From assembly GCA_030426685.1 (NCBI GenBank), contig JAUHYC010000015.1, forward strand, positions 1 to 64,000: DNA of 64,000 nt, read 5' to 3'. The translations under genes and the position numbers were made by a program. Below the pieces are notes generated by a model. That model was given only the letters and a program-made list of their open reading frames with translations, did not search any database and was not told where the DNA came from. Below are positions 36,069 to 51,980 of this stretch, piece after piece (the first letter of the stretch is position 1; each line of letters begins with the position of its first letter). This DNA comes from Alphaproteobacteria bacterium (GTDB lineage: Bacteria > Pseudomonadota > Alphaproteobacteria > Rhodobacterales > Rhodobacteraceae).

Positions 36069-36587
36069 GTGGATAGAGCCCAGAAAGAGAAAGTGGTCGA
36101 GGAACTCGGCCAAATCTTCGAAAGCTCTGGCGTCGTAGTGGTATCGCACTACGCCGGTCTGACAGTTGCCGAGATGCAGGACCTTCGCGCACGTGCCCGT
36201 GACGCGGGTGGTGCCGTGCGTGTTGCCAAGAACAGGCTCGCCAAAATCGCCCTTGAGGGTAAGCCGTGTGAAAGCATGGCCGACCTGCTGACAGGGATGA
36301 CCGTTCTGACCTATTCCGAGGACCCCGTGGCAGCAGCCAAGGTGGCCGAGGACTTCGCCAAGGATAACAAAAATTTTGAGATCCTCGGCGGTGCAATGGG
36401 CGAGAACGCTCTGGACCGCAAAGGCGTCGAAACAGTTTCGAAAATGCCGTCTCGTGAAGAGCTTATTGCTTCGATCGTGGGCTGCATTGGCGCACCTGCT
36501 TCGAACATCGCTGGCGCGATTGGCGCACCTGCAAGCAACATCGCAAGCATCCTTTCCACCATCGAAGAGAAGGCGGAAGCTGCGTAA
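36069..36587 (+). CDS. rplJ: 50S ribosomal protein L10
   Basis: A 172-residue stalk base protein carrying the L7/L12 dimers. The start is GTG 36069 (product begins [20 protein letters not shown]), supported by TGGAGAGAACT just before it; a longer frame from 36042 has no homology. Conserved parts are [19 protein letters not shown] and [12 protein letters not shown]. The alanine-rich C-terminal helix has a tandem repeat, [11 protein letters not shown] / [11 protein letters not shown], part of the L12-binding region. Confidence 0.96.
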   Translation: MDRAQKEKVVEELGQIFESSGVVVVSHYAGLTVAEMQDLRARARDAGGAVRVAKNRLAKIALEGKPCESMADLLTGMTVLTYSEDPVAAAKVAEDFAKDNKNFEILGGAMGENALDRKGVETVSKMPSREELIASIVGCIGAPASNIAGAIGAPASNIASILSTIEEKAEAA

Positions 36588-36666
36588 GCGGTTGGCACTG
36601 AATGATCTGCGTAGGGGAAATCCCCTGACGTTGGAACACACACTGTAAACGGAAAGAGCTGATAAA

Positions 36667-37041
36667 ATGGCTGATCTGAAAGCACTCGCAGAAAGCATCG
36701 TGGGTCTGACCCTGCTGGAAGCACAAGAACTGAAAACCATCCTCAAAGACGAATACGGCATTGAGCCCGCAGCTGGCGGCGCCGTAATGGTCGCAGCCGG
36801 TGGCGACGCCGGTGGCGCAGCTGAGGAAGAAAAAACCGAATTCGACGTCGTTCTGAAGAACGCCGGCGCTTCGAAAATCAACGTGATCAAAGAAGTTCGC
36901 GGCATCACCGGTCTGGGCCTGAAAGAAGCCAAGGAACTGGTCGAAGCCGGCGGCAAGATCAAAGAAGGCGTGGACAAAGCAGAAGCCGAAGACATCAAGG
37001 GCAAGCTGGAAGCAGCTGGCGCCGAAGTCGAGCTGGCCTAA
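36667..37041 (+). CDS. rplL: 50S ribosomal protein L7/L12
   Basis: A 124-residue stalk protein that recruits translation factors. It begins [20 protein letters not shown] (dimer domain), has an alanine/glycine-rich hinge (about 34-52) and the conserved C-terminal domain ([20 protein letters not shown], then [13 protein letters not shown]). It lies 79 bases after rplJ. Hairpins after it probably reduce read-through into rpoB, since L7/L12 is needed in excess. Confidence 0.97.
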   Translation: MADLKALAESIVGLTLLEAQELKTILKDEYGIEPAAGGAVMVAAGGDAGGAAEEEKTEFDVVLKNAGASKINVIKEVRGITGLGLKEAKELVEAGGKIKEGVDKAEAEDIKGKLEAAGAEVELA

Positions 37042-37080
37042 GCTTAGTCTCTGGTGCATCGCTGATGTGCCGAAAAATTT

Positions 37081-37199
37081 GGCTGGGTCCGGAGAAATCC
37101 GGGTCCAGCCGAACCTGTCTTAGAAAGGGCCTCATCAATTGGGGCGTTTTCTAAGACACGGTTTTTGGATCGGGAGGCCACCTTCGGGACGGTGGCCAC
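37081..37199 (+). terminator. Three hairpins in the rplL-rpoB gap (partial terminator/processing region)
   Basis: Hairpin 1 (37081-37110): GGCTGGGTCCGGA, loop GAAA, TCCGGGTCCAGCC. Hairpin 2: TGTCTTAGAAA (37116-37126) pairs with TTTCTAAGACA (37148-37158), followed by GGTTTTTGG. Hairpin 3 (about 37178-37199): GGCCACC / GGTGGCC. Position and form match the attenuator and RNase III region known between rplL and rpoB in other bacteria. Confidence 0.7.
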
Positions 37200-37291
37200 G
37201 AATTGATCCGGACGTGTCGTCTCGAATGTGCAAGATGCCGGGGCCCGACGGTGTCTTTGCCCGCTGAGAACATCGAAAGGTGACATCTGAC

Positions 37292-41428
<4,137 letters not shown>

Positions 41429-41437
41429 CGAAGGGAA

Positions 41438-41494
41438 GCCGGGCTGAAGCTCGGCCTACCATCCGATCCGGCGTAGGCTGGGCTTCAGCCCGGC
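41438..41494. repeat. Inverted pair of palindromic repeat units between rpoB and rpoC
   Basis: Unit 1 (41438-41460) begins GCCGGGCTGAAGCTCGGCCT and unit 2 (41473-41494) is GTAGGCTGGGCTTCAGCCCG followed by GC, the reverse complement of unit 1 with three differences. Each unit is itself a small hairpin (stem, TGAA, stem, CCTAC), and together they can form a larger one. It resembles the short dispersed palindromes of roseobacter genomes. Confidence 0.72.
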
Positions 41495-41534
41495 ACTGCG
41501 TGACCCCCGCACCCTCTAACTCTGAGGTAGACAA

Positions 41535-44500
41535 ATGAACCAGGAAATCACCAACAACCCGTTCAACCCGCTGACGCCCCCGAAGGTCTTCGACGAGATC
41601 AAGGTCTCGCTGGCGAGCCCTGAGCGGATCCTGTCTTGGTCCTATGGCGAGATCAAGAAACCCGAAACCATCAACTACCGGACGTTCAAGCCAGAACGTG
41701 ACGGCCTATTCTGCGCGCGCATCTTTGGCCCGATCAAAGACTACGAATGTCTGTGCGGCAAATATAAGCGGATGAAGTATCGCGGCGTTGTCTGCGAGAA
41801 ATGCGGTGTGGAAGTCACCCTGCAGAAAGTCCGCCGCGAGCGTATGGGCCATATCGAACTGGCCGCGCCCGTTGCCCACATCTGGTTCCTGAAATCGCTG
41901 CCGTCCCGCATCGGTCTGATGCTGGACATGACGCTGCGCGATCTGGAACGCGTTCTGTATTTTGAAAACTATGTCGTCATCGAGCCCGGTCTGACCGACC
42001 TGACCTATGGCCAGATGCTGACCGAAGAAGAGTACATGGACGCGCAGGATGCCTATGGCATGGACGCGTTCACCGCCAATATCGGTGCCGAAGCCATCCG
42101 TGAGATGCTGGCCCAGATCGATCTGGAAGCCGAGGCCGAGCAGCTGCGCGCTGATCTGGCCGAAGCAACCGGCGAGTTGAAGCCCAAAAAGATCATCAAG
42201 CGTCTGAAAGTTGTTGAATCCTTCCTCGAGTCGGGCAACCGGCCTGAGTGGATGGTGATGACCGTGATCCCGGTCATTCCGCCGGAACTGCGTCCGCTGG
42301 TTCCGCTGGATGGTGGCCGCTTCGCGACCTCGGATCTGAACGATCTGTATCGCCGCGTCATCAACCGGAACAACCGTCTGAAGCGTCTGATCGAGCTGCG
42401 TGCGCCTGATATCATCGTCCGCAACGAAAAGCGGATGCTGCAGGAATCCGTGGACGCTCTGTTCGACAACGGCCGTCGCGGCCGCGTGATCACGGGTGCC
42501 AACAAGCGCCCGCTGAAATCGCTGTCGGACATGCTGAAAGGGAAACAGGGCCGCTTCCGTCAGAACCTTCTGGGTAAGCGCGTCGACTTCTCGGGCCGTT
42601 CGGTCATCGTGACCGGTCCGGAACTCAAGCTGCACCAGTGTGGTCTGCCCAAGAAGATGGCGCTGGAGCTGTTCAAGCCGTTCATCTACTCGCGCCTTGA
42701 AGCCAAGGGTCTGTCTTCGACCGTGAAACAGGCGAAGAAACTGGTCGAGAAAGAACGTCCCGAAGTGTGGGATATCCTCGACGAGGTGATCCGCGAACAC
42801 CCTGTCATGCTGAACCGTGCGCCGACGCTGCACCGTCTTGGCATTCAGGCGTTCGAGCCGGTTCTGATCGAAGGGAAAGCCATCCAGCTGCACCCGCTGG
42901 TCTGTTCGGCCTTTAACGCCGACTTCGACGGTGACCAAATGGCCGTTCACGTGCCCCTCAGCCTTGAGGCCCAGCTGGAAGCCCGCGTTCTGATGATGTC
43001 GACGAACAACGTTCTGTCGCCTGCAAACGGCGCGCCGATCATCGTTCCGTCGCAGGATATGATCCTGGGTCTCTACTATGTGACCCTGGAACGCGAAGGC
43101 ATGCCGGGCGAAGGCAAGGTCTTTGGGTCGATCGAAGAAGTTCAGCACGCGCTGGATGCGGGTGAGGTGCATCTGCACTCGAAAATCACCGCGCGGATCA
43201 CGCAGATCGACGACGAAGGCAACGAAGTTCAGAAGCGCTATGAAACCACTCCGGGCCGTCTGCGCCTGGGTGCGTTGCTGCCGATGAACAACAAGGCGCC
43301 GTTCGAGCTGGTCAACCGCCTGCTGCGGAAGAAAGAAGTGCAGCAGGTCATCGACACCGTCTACCGTTACTGCGGTCAGAAAGAGTCGGTCATCTTCTGT
43401 GACCAGATCATGTCGATGGGCTTCAAAGAAGCGTTCAAGGCGGGCATCTCGTTCGGCAAGGACGACATGGTTATCCCGAACGACAAGTGGGGCATCGTCG
43501 ATGACACCCGCGGTCAGGTGAAGGACTTCGAACAGCAGTACATGGACGGCCTGATCACTCAGGGCGAAAAGTACAACAAAGTTGTCGATGCCTGGTCGAA
43601 GTGTAACGACCGCGTGACTGAAGCGATGATGAGCACCATCTCGGATGTTGCCAAAGCCGAAGACGGGTCGGATATGGAGCCCAACTCGGTCTACATGATG
43701 GCCCACTCGGGTGCGCGTGGCTCGGTCACTCAGATGAAACAGCTGGGCGGTATGCGCGGCCTGATGGCCAAGCCGAACGGTGACATCATCGAGACACCGA
43801 TCATCTCGAACTTCAAAGAAGGTCTGACCGTTCTCGAGTACTTCAACTCGACCCACGGTGCCCGTAAGGGTCTGTCGGATACCGCTCTGAAAACGGCGAA
43901 CTCGGGTTACCTGACCCGTCGTCTGGTGGACGTCGCACAGGACTGCATCGTTCGCGAGATCGACTGTGGCACCGATCGTGCGATCACGGCCGAAGCCGCC
44001 GTGAACGACGGTGAGGTTGTTGCATCGCTGGCTGAACGTGTGCTGGGCCGTGTGGCCGCAGACGATGTTCTGCGTCCGGGCACGGATGAGGTGATCGTGG
44101 CTGCTGGCCAGTTGATCGACGAGCGTATGGCGGACACCATCGATGAAGCCGGTGTTGCGTCGATGCGCATCCGCTCGCCTCTGACCTGTGAGTCCGAGGA
44201 AGGCGTCTGTGCCACCTGCTACGGTCGTGACCTTGCGCGCGGTACCATGGTGAACACTGGCGAGGCTGTCGGTATCATCGCCGCCCAGTCCATCGGTGAA
44301 CCCGGTACACAGCTGACGATGCGGACCTTCCACATTGGTGGCGTTGCGCAAGGTGGTCAGCAGTCGTTCCAGGAAGCCAGCCAGGAAGGTGTTGTTTCTT
44401 TCGAGAACCCGCAAATTCTGGTCAATGCCGCAGGTGAAAGCCTGGTCATGGGTCGGAACATGAAGCTGGTGATCAGCGACGAACACGGCGAAGAGCGTGC

Positions 44501-45776
44501 CAGCCACAAGCTGGGCTATGGCTCCAAGCTGTTCGTCAAGGACGGCACCAAAGTTGCTCGTGGCGACAAGCTGTTCGAATGGGATCCCTACACCCTGCCG
44601 ATCATCGCCGAGAAAGCCGGTACCGCGAAATATGTCGACCTTGTTTCGGGCCTTGCGGTCCGGGATGAGACCGACGATGCAACCGGCATGACCCAGAAGA
44701 TCGTGATCGACTGGCGCGCGGCCCCCAAAGGCAGCGACCTCAAGCCCGAGATCATTCTGGTCGGTGAAGATGGCGAGCCGGTCCGCAACGATGCGGGCAA
44801 CCCGGTTCACTATCCGATGTCGGTCGATGCGATCCTGTCCGTCGAAGATGGTCAGACCATCGAAGCCGGTGACGTTGTTGCGCGTATCCCGCGTGAAGGC
44901 GCCAAGACCAAGGACATCACCGGTGGTCTGCCACGTGTGGCCGAACTGTTCGAAGCCCGTCGTCCGAAAGATCACGCGATCATCGCAGAAGCCGATGGTT
45001 ACGTGCGCTTTGGCCGCGACTACAAGAACAAGCGCCGCATCAGCATCGAACCGGCTGACGAGTCCATGGAAACGATCGAGTACATGGTGCCCAAGGGCAA
45101 GCACATCCCGGTCGCCGAAGGGGACTTCATCCAGAAGGGTGAATACCTGATGGACGGTAACCCGGCTCCGCATGACATCCTGTCCATCATGGGTGTCGAA
45201 GCGCTGGCGGATTACATGATCGACGAGGTGCAGGACGTGTATCGTCTGCAGGGCGTGAAGATCAACGACAAGCACATCGAGGTCATCGTGCGCCAGATGC
45301 TGCAGAAGTGGGAGATCCTGGACTCCGGCGACACCACCTTGCTGAAAGGCGAGCATGTCGACAAGCAGGAGTTCGACGCGGCCAACGAGAAAACCATCGC
45401 CCGCGGTGGTCGTCCGGCACAGGGCGAGCCGATCCTTCTGGGGATCACCAAAGCCTCGTTGCAAACGCGTTCGTTTATCTCGGCGGCGTCGTTCCAGGAA
45501 ACCACTCGCGTGCTGACCGAAGCTTCGGTTCAGGGCAAGAAGGACAAGCTGGTTGGCCTGAAAGAGAACGTCATCGTCGGTCGCCTGATCCCCGCCGGTA
45601 CCGGTGGGGCCACGCAGGCCGTGCGTCAGGTCGCCCAGTCGCGCGACAATGTGGTGATCGAAGCCCGCCGGGAAGAGGCCGAGGCGGCCGCTGCCCTGGC
45701 TGCGCCTATGATCGACGACGATATGGTTGGCGACGAACTGGACGTTCTGGTGGAAACACCGGAAAGCCGCGAGTAA
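41535..45776 (+). CDS. rpoC: DNA-directed RNA polymerase subunit beta'
   Basis: The 1413-residue beta' subunit with the catalytic magnesium site [16 protein letters not shown]. The N-terminal zinc site ([20 protein letters not shown]) and the second zinc site ([13 protein letters not shown] region with [19 protein letters not shown]) are present, as are the trigger loop [11 protein letters not shown] and bridge-helix sequences. A ribosome site GAGGTAGACAA precedes ATG 41535. It is the last gene of the operon and ends at a terminator. Confidence 0.98.
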   Translation: MNQEITNNPFNPLTPPKVFDEIKVSLASPERILSWSYGEIKKPETINYRTFKPERDGLFCARIFGPIKDYECLCGKYKRMKYRGVVCEKCGVEVTLQKVRRERMGHIELAAPVAHIWFLKSLPSRIGLMLDMTLRDLERVLYFENYVVIEPGLTDLTYGQMLTEEEYMDAQDAYGMDAFTANIGAEAIREMLAQIDLEAEAEQLRADLAEATGELKPKKIIKRLKVVESFLESGNRPEWMVMTVIPVIPPELRPLVPLDGGRFATSDLNDLYRRVINRNNRLKRLIELRAPDIIVRNEKRMLQESVDALFDNGRRGRVITGANKRPLKSLSDMLKGKQGRFRQNLLGKRVDFSGRSVIVTGPELKLHQCGLPKKMALELFKPFIYSRLEAKGLSSTVKQAKKLVEKERPEVWDILDEVIREHPVMLNRAPTLHRLGIQAFEPVLIEGKAIQLHPLVCSAFNADFDGDQMAVHVPLSLEAQLEARVLMMSTNNVLSPANGAPIIVPSQDMILGLYYVTLEREGMPGEGKVFGSIEEVQHALDAGEVHLHSKITARITQIDDEGNEVQKRYETTPGRLRLGALLPMNNKAPFELVNRLLRKKEVQQVIDTVYRYCGQKESVIFCDQIMSMGFKEAFKAGISFGKDDMVIPNDKWGIVDDTRGQVKDFEQQYMDGLITQGEKYNKVVDAWSKCNDRVTEAMMSTISDVAKAEDGSDMEPNSVYMMAHSGARGSVTQMKQLGGMRGLMAKPNGDIIETPIISNFKEGLTVLEYFNSTHGARKGLSDTALKTANSGYLTRRLVDVAQDCIVREIDCGTDRAITAEAAVNDGEVVASLAERVLGRVAADDVLRPGTDEVIVAAGQLIDERMADTIDEAGVASMRIRSPLTCESEEGVCATCYGRDLARGTMVNTGEAVGIIAAQSIGEPGTQLTMRTFHIGGVAQGGQQSFQEASQEGVVSFENPQILVNAAGESLVMGRNMKLVISDEHGEERASHKLGYGSKLFVKDGTKVARGDKLFEWDPYTLPIIAEKAGTAKYVDLVSGLAVRDETDDATGMTQKIVIDWRAAPKGSDLKPEIILVGEDGEPVRNDAGNPVHYPMSVDAILSVEDGQTIEAGDVVARIPREGAKTKDITGGLPRVAELFEARRPKDHAIIAEADGYVRFGRDYKNKRRISIEPADESMETIEYMVPKGKHIPVAEGDFIQKGEYLMDGNPAPHDILSIMGVEALADYMIDEVQDVYRLQGVKINDKHIEVIVRQMLQKWEILDSGDTTLLKGEHVDKQEFDAANEKTIARGGRPAQGEPILLGITKASLQTRSFISAASFQETTRVLTEASVQGKKDKLVGLKENVIVGRLIPAGTGGATQAVRQVAQSRDNVVIEARREEAEAAAALAAPMIDDDMVGDELDVLVETPESRE

Positions 45777-45797
45777 GCACTTCCATAGCAACTGATC

Positions 45798-45826
45798 AAG
45801 GCCCTGCAATTTGCGGGGCCTTTTTC
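45798..45826 (+). terminator. Terminator of the rpoBC operon
   Basis: AAGGCCCTGCAATTTGCGGG then GCCTTTTT: a compact GC-rich stem with a T5 run, 22 bases after the rpoC stop. Confidence 0.9.
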
Positions 45827-45829
45827 TTA

Positions 45830-46294
45830 TGTGGGCGTATGTCAAGCGTCAGCAATCGCGCCAAATCCATTGCCACGCTGCCTCGACAAGAACACCGCGC
45901 AACGGTTCGACCTGCAAGCATTTCGATCCAAGCCTATGCTGGAATTGCTTCAACGCTGCCGAATATGTATCCAGTCAAAACCGAAAGGTCTTGGCGTCAA
46001 CCGGTGGTCTGGCGGGGTCGCCAGATCGGAGATATCCACGCTGCAACCAATGGCCAATTCTTCAGGCTGGTTGGTTCTTGAATGTCCGGGGCCGGAAAGA
46101 GGCTTTTGACCCTCTGTTTGATCTTGCGTCTGCACTCAGCAACCCGGTTTTGCCTTCGAACAAGAGCGCGATACCCGCGACGGTTAATCTCGGCCATGAA
46201 ACACCTCATCCCGAAAAAGCCGACGATCTCGCGCATCTTGTGCCGGATGAAACCGCCCTTGCCTTGGGTGCTCAGGGTCGTCAGTGTTGCCTGC
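45830..46294. other. 465-base stretch without a convincing gene
   Basis: Several open frames on both strands overlap here, but none has a ribosome site together with a recognisable domain, and the best frames end abruptly at either side. Composition is lower in GC than the flanking genes. It may be a decayed insertion; a fragment on the minus strand (around 45997-46200, with RRGYRALVRRQNRVAECRRK) is basic, but I cannot match it to a transposase. Confidence 0.4.
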
Positions 46295-46648
46295 ATGACC
46301 CGTGATGAGTTCAACGCTTTCTGTACCTCTCTCAAAGCCGCCAGCCATGTGGTGCAATGGGGCAATGCGGACGTATGGAAAGTGGGCGGCAAGGTGTTTG
46401 CGATCTGTGGCTGGAACGACGGCTGCGCCGCCTTCACCTTCAAGGCCACCGATCTGGCGTTCGAAGTGCTTGGCGACGAGCCCGGCATTCGCCCGGCCCC
46501 TTATCTTGCCTCAAGGGGCATGAAATGGTTACAGGTCTATGACGAGCGCGGGATGAGCGACACATCCCTGCGCGAGCATATCGTGACGTCTTATGATCTG
46601 GTTGTGGCGAAACTGACCAAAAAGATGCGGGCGGAGTTGGGGGTGTAG
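46295..46648 (+). CDS. MmcQ/YjbR-family DNA-binding protein
   Basis: A 117-residue protein of the CyaY-like MmcQ/YjbR fold. It starts MTRDEFNAFCTSLKAASHVV, has the family centre WGNADVWKVGGKVFAICGW and the conserved C-terminal stretch GMKWLQVYDE then LREHIVTSYDLVVAKLTKKM. Homologues are often annotated as DNA-binding, but the biological role is unknown. ATG 46295 is chosen because homology starts exactly there; the open frame continues upstream to 46082 without homology. It is flanked by gene-poor sequence on both sides. Confidence 0.86.
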   Translation: MTRDEFNAFCTSLKAASHVVQWGNADVWKVGGKVFAICGWNDGCAAFTFKATDLAFEVLGDEPGIRPAPYLASRGMKWLQVYDERGMSDTSLREHIVTSYDLVVAKLTKKMRAELGV

Positions 46649-46689
46649 GATTGAGTTTCACCCCATCATACGACCTGATCCGGAAGAGT

Positions 46690-46725
46690 GATGAGTTGAA
46701 AACTCATCCTACGCTTGCTGTACCT
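46690..46725. repeat. Palindromic repeat, copy 1
   Basis: GATGAGTT, then GA, then AAACTCATC followed by CTACGCTTGCT. It shares AGTGATG, GTTG, CATCC and GCTTGCT with copy 2 about 190 bases away; the stem differs by a compensated base pair (A-T here, G-C there). Confidence 0.68.
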
Positions 46726-46885
46726 GAATCTCGGCCAGTGCGACATGGGTGCCACGCACCCGGTGAATGGCGCTTTGGACCTCATACGTGCTGGGTAGAG
46801 TGTTCGGGTTCGTCATGGCAGCCGTTTGGATTCACAAATTGTGATTTCAAACGTGGAGGAGTGCGCGCTGGGCTGCAAGGGTGGA

Positions 46886-46926
46886 GTGATGGGTTGGTGG
46901 AAACCCATCCATGCTTGCTACCCGGA
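46886..46926. repeat. Palindromic repeat, copy 2
   Basis: GATGGGTT, then GGTGG, then AAACCCATC followed by CATGCTTGCT. Same orientation and flanks as copy 1, with a larger loop. Confidence 0.68.
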
Positions 46927-46954
46927 TATGATGGATAGAACCTACCTATACTGG

Positions 46955-47773
46955 CTAACGATACTGTGTATCCAATTTGGGAATACCCTTTGCAGCGTTG
47001 ATTGCCTTCGCCACTTCTTCAAGTCGCTTAATCTTCCCGCTGTAAATAACATCAAGAATATGGTCGGTAATCTCAAAAAGATCCAACATGTCGTCTCTAC
47101 TTATTTTTTCGTCTTGGGCGTGGCTACCAGAGTTTCCAATCCATTTTATTGCAAGAAGAAACTCGGCTCCTTTCTCATCGATTTTTTTGTACTCTTCTAT
47201 TCTTTGATGCAGCTTTATAGGTTTTTCGCTTCCGTCCTGAGATTTGACAGTGCTCGGTATGCCAACATCATTTAGCAGGAGCTCAATGCAAATGCGGAGT
47301 CTGTTTGCTGAAGCCTCATGGTCAGACCAGAGTAGTTTGAATGCAGAGAACAAACTGTTCTTCAGTTCCTCGGGGGCCTTATCAGGGGCGACAAAAACTG
47401 CCGGTGGTGGTGTTATCCAATCCGGACATAGGCTCTGGATTATCGCATGACCCACCTCACCGTTTGGCTCGTAGAACTGATGAAAGTAGTTACTTGTACG
47501 TCCTGAAACAACGTAGATTTCTTCGCAAAGCGAATTGCTACATTCCATAAACTGACAAAAACGTTCTTCAATCCAATCGGGGTCCCAAGCCTCATGAGCA
47601 TGTGCAATCCTTGAGGGTCCTGTCTCAATTACTTTCTTAGTATCTTGAATAACTCGTAATGTTCCATTGCAGCAGGTTGAACACGTCCAGCTAGGAAGCT
47701 TACTAAAACACTTCTTGAAGTTCTCTCGATTCACCGCCAACTGGCTGACCCCTCGTTTGTTTTCAAAACCCAC
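46955..47773 (-). CDS. DUF4145-type protein with N-terminal zinc-ribbon-like cysteines
   Basis: A 272-residue protein. Near the N-terminus lies WTCSTCCNGTL, with a second cysteine pair in CSNSLCEEI, likely a zinc ribbon. The C-terminal part (about 150-245: ASANRLRICIELLLNDVGI; LHQRIEEYKKI; IKWIGNSGSHA) has the helical pattern and the final GN..SHA of DUF4145, a domain often seen in restriction or other accessory loci but without known chemistry. The gene is visibly AT-richer than uvrB. Its start, GTG 47773, lies one base past the uvrB stop, and GGAGGAAACG in the end of uvrB is a good ribosome site, so translation is probably coupled. Likely acquired by transfer. Confidence 0.72.
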   Translation of the reverse strand: MGFENKRGVSQLAVNRENFKKCFSKLPSWTCSTCCNGTLRVIQDTKKVIETGPSRIAHAHEAWDPDWIEERFCQFMECSNSLCEEIYVVSGRTSNYFHQFYEPNGEVGHAIIQSLCPDWITPPPAVFVAPDKAPEELKNSLFSAFKLLWSDHEASANRLRICIELLLNDVGIPSTVKSQDGSEKPIKLHQRIEEYKKIDEKGAEFLLAIKWIGNSGSHAQDEKISRDDMLDLFEITDHILDVIYSGKIKRLEEVAKAINAAKGIPKLDTQYR

Positions 47774-47774
47774 A

Positions 47775-49961
<2,187 letters not shown>

Positions 49962-50042
49962 AGGCAGGCTCCGGGTCAGGCCCCTACATTTGTTCTTATT
50001 TTGTCCAACTGCAAGGGCTGATCCGGTCTGGAAACTTCAGAT

Positions 50043-50522
50043 TCAGTAATAGGCGGGTTGCGCATCCGGCATGTGATCCGAATTCACCTTGTCGGCCAGT
50101 GCCCTCAGGTTGCCGTCGAGAACTTTCGACATCATCATTTTCATCAAGGTCTGCCCCATAAGCCAACCGAGAGAGCCGTATTTCATGGCATAATCCATAC
50201 TCCAGATCACCCGGGTGCCAGTCCCGTCCAGTGGTTCAATGGCGATCGCGGCATGCGCGTCGGTTAGGGGCATCGCCGACATATCGGACAGGCGCACGCT
50301 GTAACCTCTGTTAGGGTCCCACTTGGTGACTTCCTCGACCAGAGAGGTTCCATTCTCAAAGTAACACCGCCGCTTTGATCCAACGCCATAAACCCCATGA
50401 GTCAGGGCCTCGACATATGCGATCTGTGGGGCAATCTCGTCAATCTGCATAAACCGGCTGAGTATCGCCCAGATGGCCTCAGGGGTCGCGTTGATTTTTA
50501 GGGTTCGTTCGTGATGGATCAT
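50043..50522 (-). CDS. SRPBCC-fold protein (polyketide cyclase/MxaD-like)
   Basis: A 159-residue protein opening HHERTLKINATPEAIWAILS, the standard first strand and helices of the START-like fold, with EVTKWDPNRGYSVRLSD and a C-terminal amphipathic helix (about 125-150). No signal peptide and no catalytic pattern that identifies a substrate. It is divergent from the NDUFS4-like gene and not obviously part of an operon. Confidence 0.75.
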   Translation of the reverse strand: MIHHERTLKINATPEAIWAILSRFMQIDEIAPQIAYVEALTHGVYGVGSKRRCYFENGTSLVEEVTKWDPNRGYSVRLSDMSAMPLTDAHAAIAIEPLDGTGTRVIWSMDYAMKYGSLGWLMGQTLMKMMMSKVLDGNLRALADKVNSDHMPDAQPAYY

Positions 50523-50680
50523 CTGTTCAATCCTTTGGCTGATCTCTCAAAGATCATAAGCGTTGCCAATGTCAGTTTCTGTCATCAGTCCGTTGTCGCA
50601 ATCCGCGACAATTGTCATCTTGTCCCGGGCCGCGCTCTGGCGCATAAACAAGCCCAGCCAAGTGAGTACGGAGAGGCGAC

Positions 50681-50992
50681 ATGCGCGCACGGATTTACCA
50701 GCCTTCGCGAAATGCGATGACCTCGGGGATGGCCAAGACCCGCAAGTGGGTTCTGGAATACGCCCCTGCTTCGGCGCGCGAAGTTGATCCGCTGATGGGC
50801 TGGACCTCGTCCAACGACACGCAGACTCAAGTACGGCTGAAGTTCGATACCAAGGAAGAGGCGCTGGATTACGCCAAGGACAACGGTATCGACGCGCAAG
50901 TCAGTGAGCCGCACAAGCGCAAGCCCAATCTGCGCGCACACGGCTATGGTGAGAATTTTGCCACCGACCGGCGCGCGCCCTGGACCCACTGA
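50681..50992 (+). CDS. NADH:ubiquinone oxidoreductase NDUFS4-like accessory subunit
   Basis: A 103-residue protein matching the ETC complex I subunit family, the bacterial counterpart of mitochondrial 18-kDa NDUFS4, found in alphaproteobacteria. Diagnostic parts are [27 protein letters not shown], the [20 protein letters not shown] segment and the final [15 protein letters not shown]. It binds near the NADH module and stabilises complex I. GGAGAGGCGAC precedes ATG 50681. Its TGA overlaps the GNAT start by one base less than a full codon (TGAATG), so the two are cotranscribed. Confidence 0.94.
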   Translation: MRARIYQPSRNAMTSGMAKTRKWVLEYAPASAREVDPLMGWTSSNDTQTQVRLKFDTKEEALDYAKDNGIDAQVSEPHKRKPNLRAHGYGENFATDRRAPWTH

Positions 50993-51469
50993 ATGATCGA
51001 GATTTGGCGGGCCGATCCCACTTCGGACGCCCTGCGCCCGTTGGTAGAGGCGCATTTTGCCCATGGCGAAGCGGCGGGCCCTGCGGAAAGCAATCACACC
51101 ATGGATACCGGTGCGCTGGCCAGTCCCGGAATTCGGTTCTGGGCGCTTTACGAGGCCGGCAGACCGCTGGGATGCGGCGCGCTCAAGGCCCTGCCGGATG
51201 GCACTGCCGAGGTGAAATCGGTACATATCATGCCTGATGCGCGCGGGCGCGGGCTGGCGCGTATGATGATGTCTCACCTTGCCGATCTGGCACTGGCCGA
51301 GGGCATCCCGGCGCTGGTTCTTGAGACCGGATCAGCCCACCTGCCGGCTTATGACGCCGCGCGCAGGCTCTATGAACAATTGGGATATTCCTATTGTGAT
51401 CCTATCTTTGGGTATGAGCCCGACCCCAACAGCGCCTTCATGCGCTTGGCACTTGAACCCCGCGCGTAA
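50993..51469 (+). CDS. GNAT-family N-acetyltransferase
   Basis: A 158-residue acetyltransferase. Motif A with the acetyl-CoA loop reads VHIMPDARGRGLARMMMSHL (about 77-96), then LVLETGSAHLPAYDAARRLY (about 104-123) and YEQLGYS-like EQLGYSYC. This belongs to the PanZ/putative acetyltransferase YedL-like group; the acceptor is unknown. It starts directly after the NDUFS4-like gene and ends 22 bases before a tRNA gene. Confidence 0.87.
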   Translation: MIEIWRADPTSDALRPLVEAHFAHGEAAGPAESNHTMDTGALASPGIRFWALYEAGRPLGCGALKALPDGTAEVKSVHIMPDARGRGLARMMMSHLADLALAEGIPALVLETGSAHLPAYDAARRLYEQLGYSYCDPIFGYEPDPNSAFMRLALEPRA

Positions 51470-51490
51470 AAACCGCAAGAAGGGCGCAGC

Positions 51491-51567
51491 GGTCCCTTAG
51501 CTCAACTGGATAGAGCAGCTGACTTCTAATCAGCAGGTTGAGGGTTCGAGTCCTTCAGGGATCGCCA
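51491..51567 (+). tRNA. tRNA-Arg (anticodon TCT), CCA encoded
   Basis: Acceptor GGTCCCT pairs with AGGGATC; D arm GCTC...GAGC; anticodon arm GCTGA-CTTCTAA-TCAGC with anticodon TCT; T arm GAGGG-TTCGAGT-CCTTC; discriminator G and CCA are encoded. All stems are intact. Confidence 0.97.
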
Positions 51568-51590
51568 TCTGTCTTGCCGTACTGCCAGAC

Positions 51591-51980
51591 TTACTTTTGT
51601 TTGCGCCAAGGTTTGTTGTGCTTCGTGCCATTCAGCTTCCACATCTGGAAGGTGTCGGGATCGAGCTGTTCGACATTCCAACATTCACTGCCGCTGCCCC
51701 AGTCTTCGCACCAGCGGTCACCTTCGACATACCATTTTGATTCAAAGATGGTTCCGTCATAATTGCCGGTGATCTTCCCCTTTTTCTTCTTGCCGCCATT
51801 TGAAGGTGCGTAAGCCTGAGCCCAGGGCACGCCTTCTTTGTCTTTTCCCTGAAGGGTCGAACCCGGAATTGCCAACAGTAGTTGTTCCTGCGTCATGAAT
51901 TGCTGAGCTGCGGAGATGTCCGGCACTGAGTTGGTAAAAATAAATGCGGCTGCACAAATCGATAAGTCTCTGAAGTTCAT
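51591..51980 (-). CDS. Small exported protein of unknown function
   Basis: A 129-residue protein with a probable Sec signal peptide (MNFRDLSICAAAFIFTNSVP, cleavage near ISA-AQ). The mature part starts QQFMTQEQLLLAIPGSTLQG, has a lysine-rich turn (GGKKKKGK) and ends with a pattern of aromatic residues and two cysteines (WYVEGDRWCEDWGSGSECW) that may form a disulfide. It resembles small periplasmic proteins of the roseobacters, but I cannot name a family. ATG 51980 follows CGGAGGGATTCTTC, a strong site; an in-frame start at 52055 lacks one. It lies just after the tRNA-Arg gene, convergent with it, in lower-GC sequence. Confidence 0.72.
   Translation of the reverse strand: MNFRDLSICAAAFIFTNSVPDISAAQQFMTQEQLLLAIPGSTLQGKDKEGVPWAQAYAPSNGGKKKKGKITGNYDGTIFESKWYVEGDRWCEDWGSGSECWNVEQLDPDTFQMWKLNGTKHNKPWRKQK

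Larger units (their letters stand above)
46649..46954. other. Gene-poor stretch carrying two palindromic repeats
   Basis: No coding frame is convincing. The stretch holds the two repeat copies annotated separately, near its two ends, and otherwise shows nothing recognisable. Confidence 0.5.

Noticed and set aside
37116-37166. Full transcription terminator between rplL and rpoB
   Set aside because: rpoB has no separate good promoter that I can see and the T run is short, so partial termination or processing is more likely than a full stop.
41706-45845. A very long open frame (about 1379 codons) antisense to rpoC
   Set aside because: It mirrors rpoC codon by codon, has no recognisable domain or ribosome site, and similar antisense frames occur opposite rpoB and uvrB; it is an effect of high GC and strong codon bias.
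45997-46488. Minus-strand frame that might be a transposase remnant
   Set aside because: It is basic but shows no DDE or IS-family motif, has no flanking inverted repeats, and overlaps the well-supported MmcQ/YjbR gene.
46690-46926. CRISPR array
   Set aside because: There are only two palindromic units, unevenly spaced, without equal spacers or cas genes.
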